This document shows positions 41,855-50,157 of a DNA stretch of 64,000 nt, one piece after another. This DNA comes from DATBGZ01 sp036557785 (GTDB lineage: Bacteria; Actinomycetota; Actinomycetes; Mycobacteriales; Micromonosporaceae). The stretch lies in the NCBI GenBank assembly GCA_036557785.1, contig DATBGZ010000032.1, positions 1 to 64,000 of the forward strand. Reading direction: 5' to 3'. The stretch's first letter is position 1. Every line of letters starts with the position of its first letter. The notes beneath the pieces were generated by a model. The model had not been told where the DNA came from. It ran no database searches and saw only the letters and a program-made list of their open reading frames with translations. A program made the position numbers and the translations under genes.

Positions 41855-43024
41855 ATGATCAACCCTGGAACCGTGCTGGGCCAGCGCTACCGGCTGGAAG
41901 AGCGCATCGCGAGTGGCGGCATGGGCGACGTGTGGCGCTGCGTCGACGAAGTGCTCGGCCGGACGGTCGCGGTGAAGCTGCTGCTCTCGTCCCTGCTCGA
42001 CGAGCCGGGGTTCACCGAGCGGTTCCGGGGCGAGGCCCGGACCATGGCCACCATCAACCACCCGGGCGTGGTGGACGTCTACGACTACAACAGCGACCCG
42101 GCCACCGGCGCGTACCTGGTGATGGAGTACATCCAGGGCGAAGCGTTGTCCCGCACGCTGGCCCGGGTAGGCCGGCTCACCGCAGGCCGCACGATGGCGC
42201 TGGTCGCCCAGGCGGCCGAGGCCCTGCACGCCGCGCACCAGGCCGGGGTCATCCATCGCGACGTCAAGCCCGGCAACCTGCTCGTACGCCCGGACGGCAC
42301 ACTGGTCCTCACGGACTTCGGCATCGCTCGCTCCGCGGGCGCGGCCCAGCTCACCGCCGCCGGATCGGTGCTGGGGACGGCGTCGTACATCTCTCCCGAG
42401 CAGGCGATGGGCGAGCAGGCGACGCCGCTGTCGGACATCTACTCCCTGGGCGTCGTCGCCTACCAATGCCTGTCCGGGTACCGGCCGTTCGAGGGCGACA
42501 ACCCCCTCGAGATCGCGATGCGCCATGTCCGGGAGGCGCCGCCGCCGTTGCCGCCCGACGTGGCGCCGACCGCGCGGGCGATCGTGGAGCGGGCGATGGC
42601 CAAGCGTCCCGCCGATCGCTGGCCCAACGCGTCCGCGTTCGCCCACGAGTCTCGCCGGGTCGCGGCCCAGCTCGGCACCAGCGCCCCGCAGCCGGCCCTG
42701 GCCGCCGCGGCGGTCGCACACCAGGGCCGGCCGGCACCGGTGGCTGCGGCGGCCGCCACGCGGCCGTTGTCGCCACCCGTGCTGCTACCCCGGGGTGGCT
42801 ACCCTGGTTCCGCGACCAGCACGGGTAGCGTTCGCAGGCCGGGTGGTGGTCCGAGCACCGGCACACTGGTGGCGATCATCGTCGCGGTGGTCCTCGTGGC
42901 GGTGTGCGCGGGGGCGGCGGTGGCATTTCTGCAGAAGGGCGCCCAAGACACCCAGTCCTCGGGTGTGACGGGGGTTACGACGTACACGGGTGCAACGGAT
43001 AGCGGAGGGCAAGGCACACCATGA
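41855..43024 (+). CDS. pknA: PknA-type Ser/Thr protein kinase
   Basis: A 389-residue Hanks-type kinase. The catalytic domain (residues 1-270) shows the Gly loop IASGGMGDVW, the Lys in VAVKLL, HRDVKPGNLL near residue 134, DFGIARS and the activation segment GTASYISPEQ. After an Ala/Pro-rich juxtamembrane linker there is one membrane helix (about residues 338-360) and a short outside tail, the PknA layout with no PASTA domain. ATG at 41855. PknA and PknB phosphorylate division and cell-wall proteins; PstP reverses this. Confidence 0.94.
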   Translation: MINPGTVLGQRYRLEERIASGGMGDVWRCVDEVLGRTVAVKLLLSSLLDEPGFTERFRGEARTMATINHPGVVDVYDYNSDPATGAYLVMEYIQGEALSRTLARVGRLTAGRTMALVAQAAEALHAAHQAGVIHRDVKPGNLLVRPDGTLVLTDFGIARSAGAAQLTAAGSVLGTASYISPEQAMGEQATPLSDIYSLGVVAYQCLSGYRPFEGDNPLEIAMRHVREAPPPLPPDVAPTARAIVERAMAKRPADRWPNASAFAHESRRVAAQLGTSAPQPALAAAAVAHQGRPAPVAAAAATRPLSPPVLLPRGGYPGSATSTGSVRRPGGGPSTGTLVAIIVAVVLVAVCAGAAVAFLQKGAQDTQSSGVTGVTTYTGATDSGGQGTP

Positions 43025-44742
43025 CACAGGCCCGCCTCCTCGGGGGGAGGTACCAGGTCGGAGAGCTGCTCGGATATGGCGGCATGGCGGAAGTGCACCG
43101 TGGCCGTGACCTGCGCCTGGGTCGCGATGTGGCGATCAAGATGCTCCGCACGGACCTCGCCCGGGACGACACGTTCCAGATCCGGTTCCGCCGCGAGGCC
43201 CAGAACGCCGCCTCGCTGAACCACCCGGCGATCGTCGCGGTGTACGACACGGGCGAGGAGCGGGGATCCAGCGGCGAGTCACTGCCGTACATCGTCATGG
43301 AGTTCGTGAACGGCCGCACCCTCAAGGAGTTGCTGCAGGTCGAGGGTCGGCTCATGCCGCGCCGTGCGCTGGAGATCGTGGCCGAGATCTGCTCGGCGCT
43401 GGAGTTCAGCCACCGGCACGGCATCATCCACCGCGACATCAAGCCCGGCAACGTGATGCTCACCCAGACCGGCCAGATCAAGGTCATGGACTTCGGCATC
43501 GCCCGTGCGCTGGCCAACAGCGGCTCGACGATGACGCAGACCTCAGCGGTGATCGGCACCGCGCAGTACCTGTCGCCCGAGCAGGCGCGCGGCGAGGCGG
43601 TCGACGCCCGCAGCGACGTCTACGCCACGGGGTGCGTGCTCTACGAGCTGCTCACGGGCCAGCCGCCGTTCGTCGGCGACAGCCCGGTGAGCGTGGCGTA
43701 TCAGCACGTCCGGGAGGATGCCCGGCCGCCGAGCCTGCTCAACCGGGACGTGCCGCCGCCCATCGACGCCGTGGTGCTCAAGGCTCTGGCGAAGAACCCG
43801 CACAACCGGTACCAGAGCGCCGCGGAGATGCGCGCCGACGTGCTGCGCGCCGCCCAGGGACGGCCCGTCTACGCCGAACCGGTCCAGGTCGACGAGCACG
43901 GCGCGACCCGCATGCTGCGGCCGCCACCGGGCGGTCGGCCGGTGGCCGGCCGGCCAGGGGGCCAGCGCCGAGCGAACCCGAACTGGGCGGTCTGGGGCCT
44001 CATCGGGCTCGCGGTGCTCGCCGTGATCACCCTGATCGTGGGCCTGATCATCTCGCAGAACCCTGGCCAGAAGACGGTGCCGCCGCTGGTCGGTCAGGAC
44101 AAACAGCAGGCCGACGTGCTCCTGCAGCAGCAGGGTCTGCGGCCCGAGCCCGAGTCCAGGACCGACCCGACCTGCGCCCAGAACCAGGTGCTGAGCCAGG
44201 ATCCGCTGCCGAACACCAAGGTGAATCCGGGCTCGACCGTCCACTACGTGTGGTGCGCCGGCGCCGGCGAGACGACGGTCCCGGCCATCGCGAAGGGGAC
44301 GTCCCAGGAGGCGGCGACGCAGGCGCTACAGACCGCCAACCTGACCGTCGGTGAGCTCGTTCCGGTCGACAGCGCCTACCCCGAGGGGACAGTTGTCGAT
44401 ACCGACCCGCCGGCCGGTCAGCCGGAGGCGGGGGGCACGCCGGTGAAGCTGAAGGTCTCGAAGGGCAACTTCAAGTTCATGCCGAATCTCATCGGCAAGA
44501 CCGAGGCCGACGCCAGGGTGATCCTCGGGTACGAGGGATTCACCGCGGACCCCAAGGTGCTGCACGCCTACGCGCCGGCGGGGACCGATCCAGCCAAGTA
44601 CGGGTTGGTGGACGACCAGAACCCGGCGCAGAACACGGAGTGGGACCCGACCAAGCGGGTCACGATCCGCATCCTCGATCCGCCACCGACCACCACGCCA
44701 CCGACGACGGACACGACGACGACCGAGCCGCCGCCGCCGTAG
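43021..44742 (+). CDS. pknB: PknB-type Ser/Thr protein kinase with PASTA domains
   Basis: A 573-residue kinase. The catalytic domain includes GGMAEVHRGRD, VAIKML, HRDIKPGNVML near residue 137 and DFGIARAL. A membrane helix (about residues 322-345) leads to the outside part with three PASTA domains (starting near KTVPPLVG, TTVPAIAKG and KFMPNLIG) and a Thr/Pro tail. PASTA domains bind muropeptides and localise the kinase to the septum and poles. The first four bases overlap pknA. It ends the operon; the next gene is convergent after 35 bases. Confidence 0.96.
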   Translation: MTQARLLGGRYQVGELLGYGGMAEVHRGRDLRLGRDVAIKMLRTDLARDDTFQIRFRREAQNAASLNHPAIVAVYDTGEERGSSGESLPYIVMEFVNGRTLKELLQVEGRLMPRRALEIVAEICSALEFSHRHGIIHRDIKPGNVMLTQTGQIKVMDFGIARALANSGSTMTQTSAVIGTAQYLSPEQARGEAVDARSDVYATGCVLYELLTGQPPFVGDSPVSVAYQHVREDARPPSLLNRDVPPPIDAVVLKALAKNPHNRYQSAAEMRADVLRAAQGRPVYAEPVQVDEHGATRMLRPPPGGRPVAGRPGGQRRANPNWAVWGLIGLAVLAVITLIVGLIISQNPGQKTVPPLVGQDKQQADVLLQQQGLRPEPESRTDPTCAQNQVLSQDPLPNTKVNPGSTVHYVWCAGAGETTVPAIAKGTSQEAATQALQTANLTVGELVPVDSAYPEGTVVDTDPPAGQPEAGGTPVKLKVSKGNFKFMPNLIGKTEADARVILGYEGFTADPKVLHAYAPAGTDPAKYGLVDDQNPAQNTEWDPTKRVTIRILDPPPTTTPPTTDTTTTEPPPP

Positions 44743-44777
44743 TTCCCGGCAGCGCCGTGTCTCCGTCGGTCGGCGGG

Positions 44778-45449
44778 TCAGGCGAAGGCCGCGACCCGCC
44801 GTGCCTCGACCTCGGCGGCCAGCGCCGGGGCCCGGTCGAGTGCCGAGGCGTGACCCAGGCCGTCGAGCCAGTTGGCGAGCATCAGGTGCCCGCCCTGAGT
44901 GAGCACGGACTCCGGATGGAACTGCACGCCCTCCAGGGGCAGGCTCCGGTGGCGCATCGCCATGACCGTGCCGGTCTCACCGCCGCTCGCCGCGGCGGGC
45001 GCGACCGTACGCCCGGTGACCTCGATCTCGTCCGGCAGCGTGGACTCCAGCACGGCCAGTGAGTGGTAGCGGGTCGCGGTGAACGGGTCGGGCAGGCCAC
45101 GCAGGATTCCCGCGCCCTGGTGCGTGACGAGTGAGGTCTTGCCGTGCAAGAGCTGCGATGCCCGGGTCACCACGCCGCCGAAGGCCTCGCCGATCGCCTG
45201 ATGGCCGAGGCAGACGCCCAGCATCGGGATCGCGTCGCCGTACGTCGTGATGAGCGCCGGCATGATCCCGGCCCGGTCAGGCGTGCCGGGCCCCGGCGAG
45301 AGCAGAATCCCGTCGGGCCGCAGCCGTGCTACCTCGGCCAGGGTGATCTCGTCGTTGCGGTAGACCTCGCTGCCGACGTCGAGTTGGCCGAGGTAGTGCA
45401 CGAGGTTGTAGACGAACGAGTCGTAATTGTCGATGACGAGCACGCGCAT
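44778..45449 (-). CDS. glutamine amidotransferase subunit (PabA/TrpG)
   Basis: A 223-residue class I amidotransferase that makes ammonia from glutamine for an aminodeoxychorismate or anthranilate synthase. It has VIDNYDSFVYNLVHYLG, LSPGPGTP, GVCLGHQAIGE with the catalytic Cys and GVQFHPESVLTQGG with His and Glu. ATG at 45449 with GGAGG upstream (minus strand) defines the start. The gene between pknB and the sortase is conserved in actinobacteria and is called pabA or trpG in different genomes; without the partner gene, the two cannot be told apart. Confidence 0.92.
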   Translation of the reverse strand: MRVLVIDNYDSFVYNLVHYLGQLDVGSEVYRNDEITLAEVARLRPDGILLSPGPGTPDRAGIMPALITTYGDAIPMLGVCLGHQAIGEAFGGVVTRASQLLHGKTSLVTHQGAGILRGLPDPFTATRYHSLAVLESTLPDEIEVTGRTVAPAAASGGETGTVMAMRHRSLPLEGVQFHPESVLTQGGHLMLANWLDGLGHASALDRAPALAAEVEARRVAAFA

Positions 45450-45466
45450 TGCCGGCCTCCGACGCG

Positions 45467-45628
45467 TCAAGGCGAGGTGATCTGCGCATCCTCGAACGGG
45501 AGCAGGTGCTCCGCGGCGGGGAAGGCCCAGAACCACAGCAGGGCCGCTGCCGTCGCCGCGAGCAGCACCGATCCGACGATCTTTCCGGGCAGCCCGAACG
45601 GCAGCTTACGCCAGATCCACCCGTACAT
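45467..45628 (-). CDS. small single-pass membrane protein
   Basis: A 53-residue protein starting MYGWIWRKLPFGLPGKI, with one membrane helix (about residues 16-36, IVGSVLLAATAAALLWFWAF) and a short acidic outside tail ending EDAQITSP. GGGAGG lies six bases before ATG 45628 on the minus strand. The gene is conserved next to class E sortase genes in actinobacteria; its role is unknown, perhaps as an accessory to the sortase. It is 26 bases after the sortase stop and 17 before the pabA start, so all three are probably one transcript. Confidence 0.82.
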   Translation of the reverse strand: MYGWIWRKLPFGLPGKIVGSVLLAATAAALLWFWAFPAAEHLLPFEDAQITSP

Positions 45629-45654
45629 CGTTCGCCTCCCAGCCGCAGCGGCCG

Positions 45655-46848
45655 CTACTCGTTGAGCTCCGGCGGCCGGCCGGCGTCGTGCGGCTGCGTG
45701 TGGTCCAGCTTCGCGTGAACCACCAGCCGCTGGTAGTTGTTGAACTTCGGGTTGCAGGTCGTCATGGTGAGCATGGCGTCGGTCGGTGTTGCCCCGGGCT
45801 GCTCGGGCACGGGAGCCACCACCTCCACCGCGGTCGGTACCACGACGAGCTGCTCGGTGACCCGGTAGATGTACCAGGTGTCCTTGGTCTCGACGACCAC
45901 GGCGTCGCCGGGCCGCATCAGGTCGAGGTTCCAGAACACGGCGGAGATGCGGTGCCCGGCGACGGCGAAGTTGCCGGTCTGTCCTGGCATCGCGGTGCCC
46001 GGATAGTGTCCGGGCCCGCACTTGAGGTCGGGGGTGTCGACGCCCTCGACGACCGCCCAGTACTTGTTCAGCCGGGGCAGGTAGAGGCGCGCGATGGGCG
46101 TGCAGACCGGGGTGGGCCCCGCGGCCTGGCCGATGTTCTCGCCGTCGCCTGGCAGGGTCCCGGGGCCGGTGGTGGGCTGGACGGTCGGATCGTCGCCCTG
46201 CGCCCACTGCTGCTCGAGTTGGGCGTTGAGGTCGTTCTGGTGGCCGTTGACGATCAGCGCCGTCCCCCAGACCTCGTACGCGGCGAAGAGCAGCAGCACG
46301 AGGCCGACCGTGACCATGACCTCGCCCGTCGCGCGGACGCCGAGGCGCAGAGCCCGCGGCACGTCCCGGCCGTGCCGGCCGAAGTAGCGCTTGGCGCCGG
46401 TGGGCGTGTCGTAGGCGGCGGTCCGCCCGCGCCGGGCTGGGCCGCTCCCGTTCGCCCGGGCGCCATTCTTCCGAGCGGCGGCAACCGTACTGATGATCGC
46501 GGTGTCGGTGAGATCCGGCGGCGTCGCCGCAGACCCGTTCCCGGCGCCCTCGGCGAGCGCGCGGTCGATCGCGCGACGATCGATGAACGCCGTTTGCGCC
46601 GTTGAGAGGCTGATGACCGCGGTCTCGTCCGTGATCTTGGGGATGACCATGGTGGAGTCGGGACCCTGCCCGTTCGGGGCGGTCCCGGGCGCGCCGTCTG
46701 CGGGGTTCGGGGGTGTCATGGCCGCGGACAACGTATCTCGCTGCCCCGGATCCGGTCGAGTGGGACGTCGCTCACCCGATACCACGTCCGCCCCCTCATC
46801 CCGCACGAGCCGTTGGCCGCCAGATGAACTAGTCTTGCGTACGGCCAT
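45655..46848 (-). CDS. class E sortase
   Basis: A 397-residue transpeptidase that anchors proteins to peptidoglycan. A long disordered cytoplasmic N-terminus (about residues 1-170) precedes a membrane helix (about residues 173-197), and the sortase domain carries the catalytic His299 (NFAVAGHRI), Cys365 (LTMTTCNPKF) and Arg374 (NNYQRLVV). The architecture matches class E, whose substrates usually carry LAXTG. The start is uncertain: ATG 46848 is used, while ATG 46719 (MTPPNPADG) is a shorter option; neither has a strong ribosome-binding site. The candidate anchor protein at 31991-32539 is its only possible substrate in the window. Confidence 0.92.
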   Translation of the reverse strand: MAVRKTSSSGGQRLVRDEGADVVSGERRPTRPDPGQRDTLSAAMTPPNPADGAPGTAPNGQGPDSTMVIPKITDETAVISLSTAQTAFIDRRAIDRALAEGAGNGSAATPPDLTDTAIISTVAAARKNGARANGSGPARRGRTAAYDTPTGAKRYFGRHGRDVPRALRLGVRATGEVMVTVGLVLLLFAAYEVWGTALIVNGHQNDLNAQLEQQWAQGDDPTVQPTTGPGTLPGDGENIGQAAGPTPVCTPIARLYLPRLNKYWAVVEGVDTPDLKCGPGHYPGTAMPGQTGNFAVAGHRISAVFWNLDLMRPGDAVVVETKDTWYIYRVTEQLVVVPTAVEVVAPVPEQPGATPTDAMLTMTTCNPKFNNYQRLVVHAKLDHTQPHDAGRPPELNE

Positions 46849-46909
46849 TATTCGTAGCGCCTCGGCGGCGCAGAACGTTGCTGGCCGCAGATTCCCTCAG
46901 GAGTGAGCC

Positions 46910-47194
46910 GTGCCGAAGTCGTCCGTCCGCAAGAAGAAGGTGTACACGCCGCCGGTCGAGCTGCGTCCCCAGGTCGCGGCCGCGACGCGTAAGCCCAGCC
47001 CGACGTGGGTGCCCGCCACCGCTGTCGGTCTGATCATCTTCGCGATCGCCTGGCTCGTCACCTACTACCTGACCTCCCAGTGGTGGGACCTGCCCGAGTC
47101 GTTCTGGTTCCTGGCGCGCATCCAGTGGTGGAACCTGATCATCGGCTTCGGCGCCATGATCGGGGCGCTGGGGCTGCTGTCCCGCTGGCGCTGA
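46910..47194 (+). CDS. crgA: CrgA septation protein
   Basis: A 94-residue protein with a basic N-terminus (PKSSVRKKKVYTPPVELRPQ) and two membrane helices (about residues 38-58 and 73-90), the CrgA pattern. CrgA interacts with FtsZ, FtsQ and PbpA, and controls septum formation in filamentous actinomycetes. GTG at 46910 follows AGGAG at good spacing. It is divergent from the sortase operon with a 61-base shared promoter region. Confidence 0.93.
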   Translation: MPKSSVRKKKVYTPPVELRPQVAAATRKPSPTWVPATAVGLIIFAIAWLVTYYLTSQWWDLPESFWFLARIQWWNLIIGFGAMIGALGLLSRWR

Positions 47195-47243
47195 GTCACC
47201 CACACCGGCCGCGTAAGTTACACGCGTGTGGTTTTCCCCAGGC

Positions 47244-47264
47244 TTGTCCACAGCCTGTGGACAA
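47244..47264. promoter_or_regulatory. two perfect inverted DnaA boxes, 3' of crgA
   Basis: TTGTCCACA (47244-47252) and its exact reverse complement TGTGGACAA (47256-47264) face each other with a three-base spacer. Both match the actinobacterial consensus perfectly, better than most boxes in oriC. They are 50 bases after the crgA stop and 125 before the next gene. Confidence 0.75.
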
Positions 47265-47275
47265 CCGTCGCCTAC

Positions 47276-47292
47276 TCTGACTGCGAGTCAGA
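47276..47292. promoter_or_regulatory. 7-bp palindrome next to the DnaA box pair
   Basis: TCTGACT (47276-47282) and AGTCAGA (47286-47292) are exact inverted copies around GCG. Further left, CGCGT and ACGCG flank 47212-47227. These may form the crgA terminator or an operator for the Fe-S oxidoreductase gene. Confidence 0.5.
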
Positions 47293-47388
47293 TCACGTTA
47301 CCGTCCAGTAGGCCGACGGCCTAGGCTCTGCCTGATCGGGGCCGGCCGTTCCCCGGTTGGGTCCCGAGAGCGCACGGAGGAACGCCCG

Positions 47389-49644
47389 ATGATGTGGTTG
47401 CGCCTGGCGGTCGGCCTGGGCGGCACCGCGGTCGCCTTCGCCGCAGCCGGACGCCGGGTGTGGTGGCTGTTCCGGTTGATCTCCTCTGGCCAGCCGGTCC
47501 ATGGCCGCACAGCCGACATCCCGCGCCGCTTGCGCACCGAGCTCCGGGAGGTCATCGGGCAGCAGCGGCTGCTGCGCTGGTCGGTGCCGGGGCTGGCCCA
47601 TGCCTTCACGTTCTGGGGCTTCCTCGTCCTGGGGCTGACCATTCTCGAGGCGTATGGGGCGCTGTTCGACAAGGACTTCCACGTGCCGCTCATCGGCCGG
47701 TGGCGCCTGGTCGGATTCGTCGAGGACTTCTTCGCGGTCGCCGTGCTCGCCGGACTCGTGACGTTCACCATCCTGCGGCGCCGACAGGATCCGGCGAAGA
47801 AGGCGACCACCGGGTTGGATCGATCGTCACGCTTCTATGGCTCGCACCTCGGGGCGGCGTGGCGGATCCTCGGCATGATCTTCCTGGTCGTCGTCACCCT
47901 GCTGCTCTATCGCGGAGCGCAGGTGAACACGGGCGTGTTCCCCTTCGGCCACAGCTGGTGGTCCTTCGCCTCCCAGGCAACCTCGCGCGTGCTGCGTCCG
48001 CTCGGCGCGACCGCAAACGAGGTCGTCGAGACGGTCTTCGTGCTGGCCCAGGTCCTGGTGATCATGGCATTCCTGGTCATCGTCACCTACTCCAAGCACC
48101 TGCACATCGCTCTGGCGCCGATCAACGTGGCGACGAAGCGGGAGCGGTTGGCGCTCGGCCCGCTGCTGCCGATCGAGTCGGGCGGCAAGCCGGTGGACTT
48201 CGAGGATCCGAGCGAGGACGACGTCTTCGGCCGCGGGAAGATCGAGGATTTTACCTGGAAGGGGATGCTCGACTTCGCCACCTGCACCGAGTGCGGACGG
48301 TGTCAGTCGCAGTGCCCCGCCTGGAACACCGGCAAGCCGCTCTCGCCCAAACTCGTGATCATGGATTTGCGCGACCACCTGTTCGCGAAGGCGCCCTATC
48401 TCATCGGTGGCGCCGGCAAACCCGGGGCCGATGTCGACCTGAAGGCGCTGTTGCGGGACGCCGAGCAGGGCAGCGCACACGGCACCGACCACGGCGTGCC
48501 CGAGTCAGGCTTCGGCCGGGTCGTGGGCTCGGGCCCGGCACAGGCGCTGCGACCGCTGGTGGGCACCGTCGAGGTCGGTGGTGTCATCGACCCCGATGTG
48601 CTCTGGTCGTGCACGACGTGCGGCGCCTGCGTCGAGCAGTGCCCGGTCGATATCGAGCACGTCGACCACATCGTCGACATGCGTCGCTACCAGGTCCTGG
48701 TCGAGTCGAGCTTCCCCGCGGAGGCCGGCGTCATGCTGCGCAACCTCGAGAACAAGGGCAACCCGTGGGGGGCCCAACCGAACACTCGCGCCGACTGGAC
48801 GAAGGGGCTGGACTTCCCGGTCAAGCGGGTCGGGGAGACTGACGAATGGGAGTACCTGTTCTGGGTCGGCTGCGCCGGTGCCTTCGACGACGGCGCGAAG
48901 AAGACCACGCGTGCCGTGGCGACGCTTCTGCATGAGGCCGGAGTCAGCTTCGCCATCCTGGGCGAGGGCGAGACCTGCACGGGCGACCCGGCCCGGCGGA
49001 TGGGCAACGAGTTCGTCTACCAGATGCTCGCGAGGCAGAACGTGGAGACGCTCGACGAGGCGTTCGGGGAGGGCGAAAGCGCGCGAGCGAGAAAGATCGT
49101 CGCGACCTGCGCGCACTGCTTCAACACTCTCGCCAACGAGTACGCCCAACTCGGCGGCTCCTACCAGGTCGTTCACCACACGCAGTTGCTCGACGATCTC
49201 GTAACGTCCGGCCGGCTCACCCCGGTCCGGCCGATCGAGGGCGGTGTCACGTACCACGACCCGTGTTACCTCGGCCGGCACAACCGGGTCTTCGCCCCGC
49301 CGCGCGACCTGCTGAGCGCCGTCACGGCGAACGGCGCCGCAGCCGGCGCCGATCCTCAGGCGGAGGGCTTCGTCGAGATGGGACGGTTCGCCGAGCGATC
49401 GTTCTGCTGTGGCGCCGGGGGTGCGCGCATGTGGATGGAGGAGCGCATCGGTAAGCGGATCAACATCGAGCGGACCGAGGAGGCGCTGGCCACGGGGGCG
49501 CGGACGATCGCGGCAGCGTGCCCGTTCTGCCTGACGATGCTCAGCGACGGCCTGACCCAGAAGCAGGCGACCGGAGAGGCGGGCAGCGACACCGAGGTGG
49601 TCGATGTCGCGACCGTGCTGCTGCGGGCGGTCAAGCCGGCCTGA
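47389..49644 (+). CDS. membrane-bound Fe-S oxidoreductase, HdrD/GlpC-like
   Basis: A 751-residue protein. The first 260 residues contain five or six membrane helices resembling a haem-binding nitrate-reductase-gamma-like region. Next come two 4Fe-4S motifs, CTECGRCQSQCP near residue 299 and CTTCGACVEQCP near 407, and then two CCG (cysteine-rich) domains with HDPCYLGRHN and SFCCGAGGARMWME. The layout is that of the membrane (Fe-S)-binding reductase common in actinobacteria, with an unknown electron donor and quinone partner. ATG at 47389 (ATG at 47392 also possible) follows GGAGGAA. Confidence 0.92.
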   Translation: MMWLRLAVGLGGTAVAFAAAGRRVWWLFRLISSGQPVHGRTADIPRRLRTELREVIGQQRLLRWSVPGLAHAFTFWGFLVLGLTILEAYGALFDKDFHVPLIGRWRLVGFVEDFFAVAVLAGLVTFTILRRRQDPAKKATTGLDRSSRFYGSHLGAAWRILGMIFLVVVTLLLYRGAQVNTGVFPFGHSWWSFASQATSRVLRPLGATANEVVETVFVLAQVLVIMAFLVIVTYSKHLHIALAPINVATKRERLALGPLLPIESGGKPVDFEDPSEDDVFGRGKIEDFTWKGMLDFATCTECGRCQSQCPAWNTGKPLSPKLVIMDLRDHLFAKAPYLIGGAGKPGADVDLKALLRDAEQGSAHGTDHGVPESGFGRVVGSGPAQALRPLVGTVEVGGVIDPDVLWSCTTCGACVEQCPVDIEHVDHIVDMRRYQVLVESSFPAEAGVMLRNLENKGNPWGAQPNTRADWTKGLDFPVKRVGETDEWEYLFWVGCAGAFDDGAKKTTRAVATLLHEAGVSFAILGEGETCTGDPARRMGNEFVYQMLARQNVETLDEAFGEGESARARKIVATCAHCFNTLANEYAQLGGSYQVVHHTQLLDDLVTSGRLTPVRPIEGGVTYHDPCYLGRHNRVFAPPRDLLSAVTANGAAAGADPQAEGFVEMGRFAERSFCCGAGGARMWMEERIGKRINIERTEEALATGARTIAAACPFCLTMLSDGLTQKQATGEAGSDTEVVDVATVLLRAVKPA

Positions 49645-49669
49645 GGGGGCCCGACCCGCGCTGCGCCGG

Positions 49670-49906
49670 CTAGGAGCCGCTGCCGAAGAGCAGCGTGATC
49701 ACCCCGACGATGAGAGCCGCGATGATCACGCCGGTGAGGACCGCCCGGCGCAGCTCGGTCATGGCGGTCTCCTTGGCCTTGGGGACGGCGGCCTTGGCGG
49801 TGTTGAGGTCCTTGCGGGAGCGGCGCGCACGCTCGGTGTTCCGGCCGAGGAACACGCCCGCGACGAGGCCGACGGCGATGACGCCGAGGATCATCTCGCG
49901 CACCAT
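49670..49906 (-). CDS. small membrane protein, function unknown
   Basis: A 78-residue protein with two membrane helices: residues 4-22 (EMILGVIAVGLVAGVFLG) and 56-75 (VLTGVIIAALIVGVITLLF), joined by a basic, Lys/Arg-rich loop. ATG at 49906 has a GGGGAGGTGA site on the minus strand. It is convergent with the Fe-S protein gene and divergent from the CNNM gene pair. No homology recognised. Confidence 0.75.
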   Translation of the reverse strand: MVREMILGVIAVGLVAGVFLGRNTERARRSRKDLNTAKAAVPKAKETAMTELRRAVLTGVIIAALIVGVITLLFGSGS

Positions 49907-50157
49907 TCACCTCCCCAGCCCCAGGCGTCACGTGATCGACAGCATCGCCTGTTTTCCAGGTGTCGACAAGTCCGCTCGTATGTGGACTGACCCGTCCACG
50001 GGGACCAGCGAACGGCGCGGGCCCCGGTGGCTGTGTCAGAATCGCTGCCAGGTGACTACCGGCGCCCAGCAGCATCGCAGCGCGAGCCAGGCAGCGGGCG
50101 CGGGCGCCGCAAGGAGAAAGAACCATAGACGCCGGGGCCTTATCGGTCGTACTGCCG

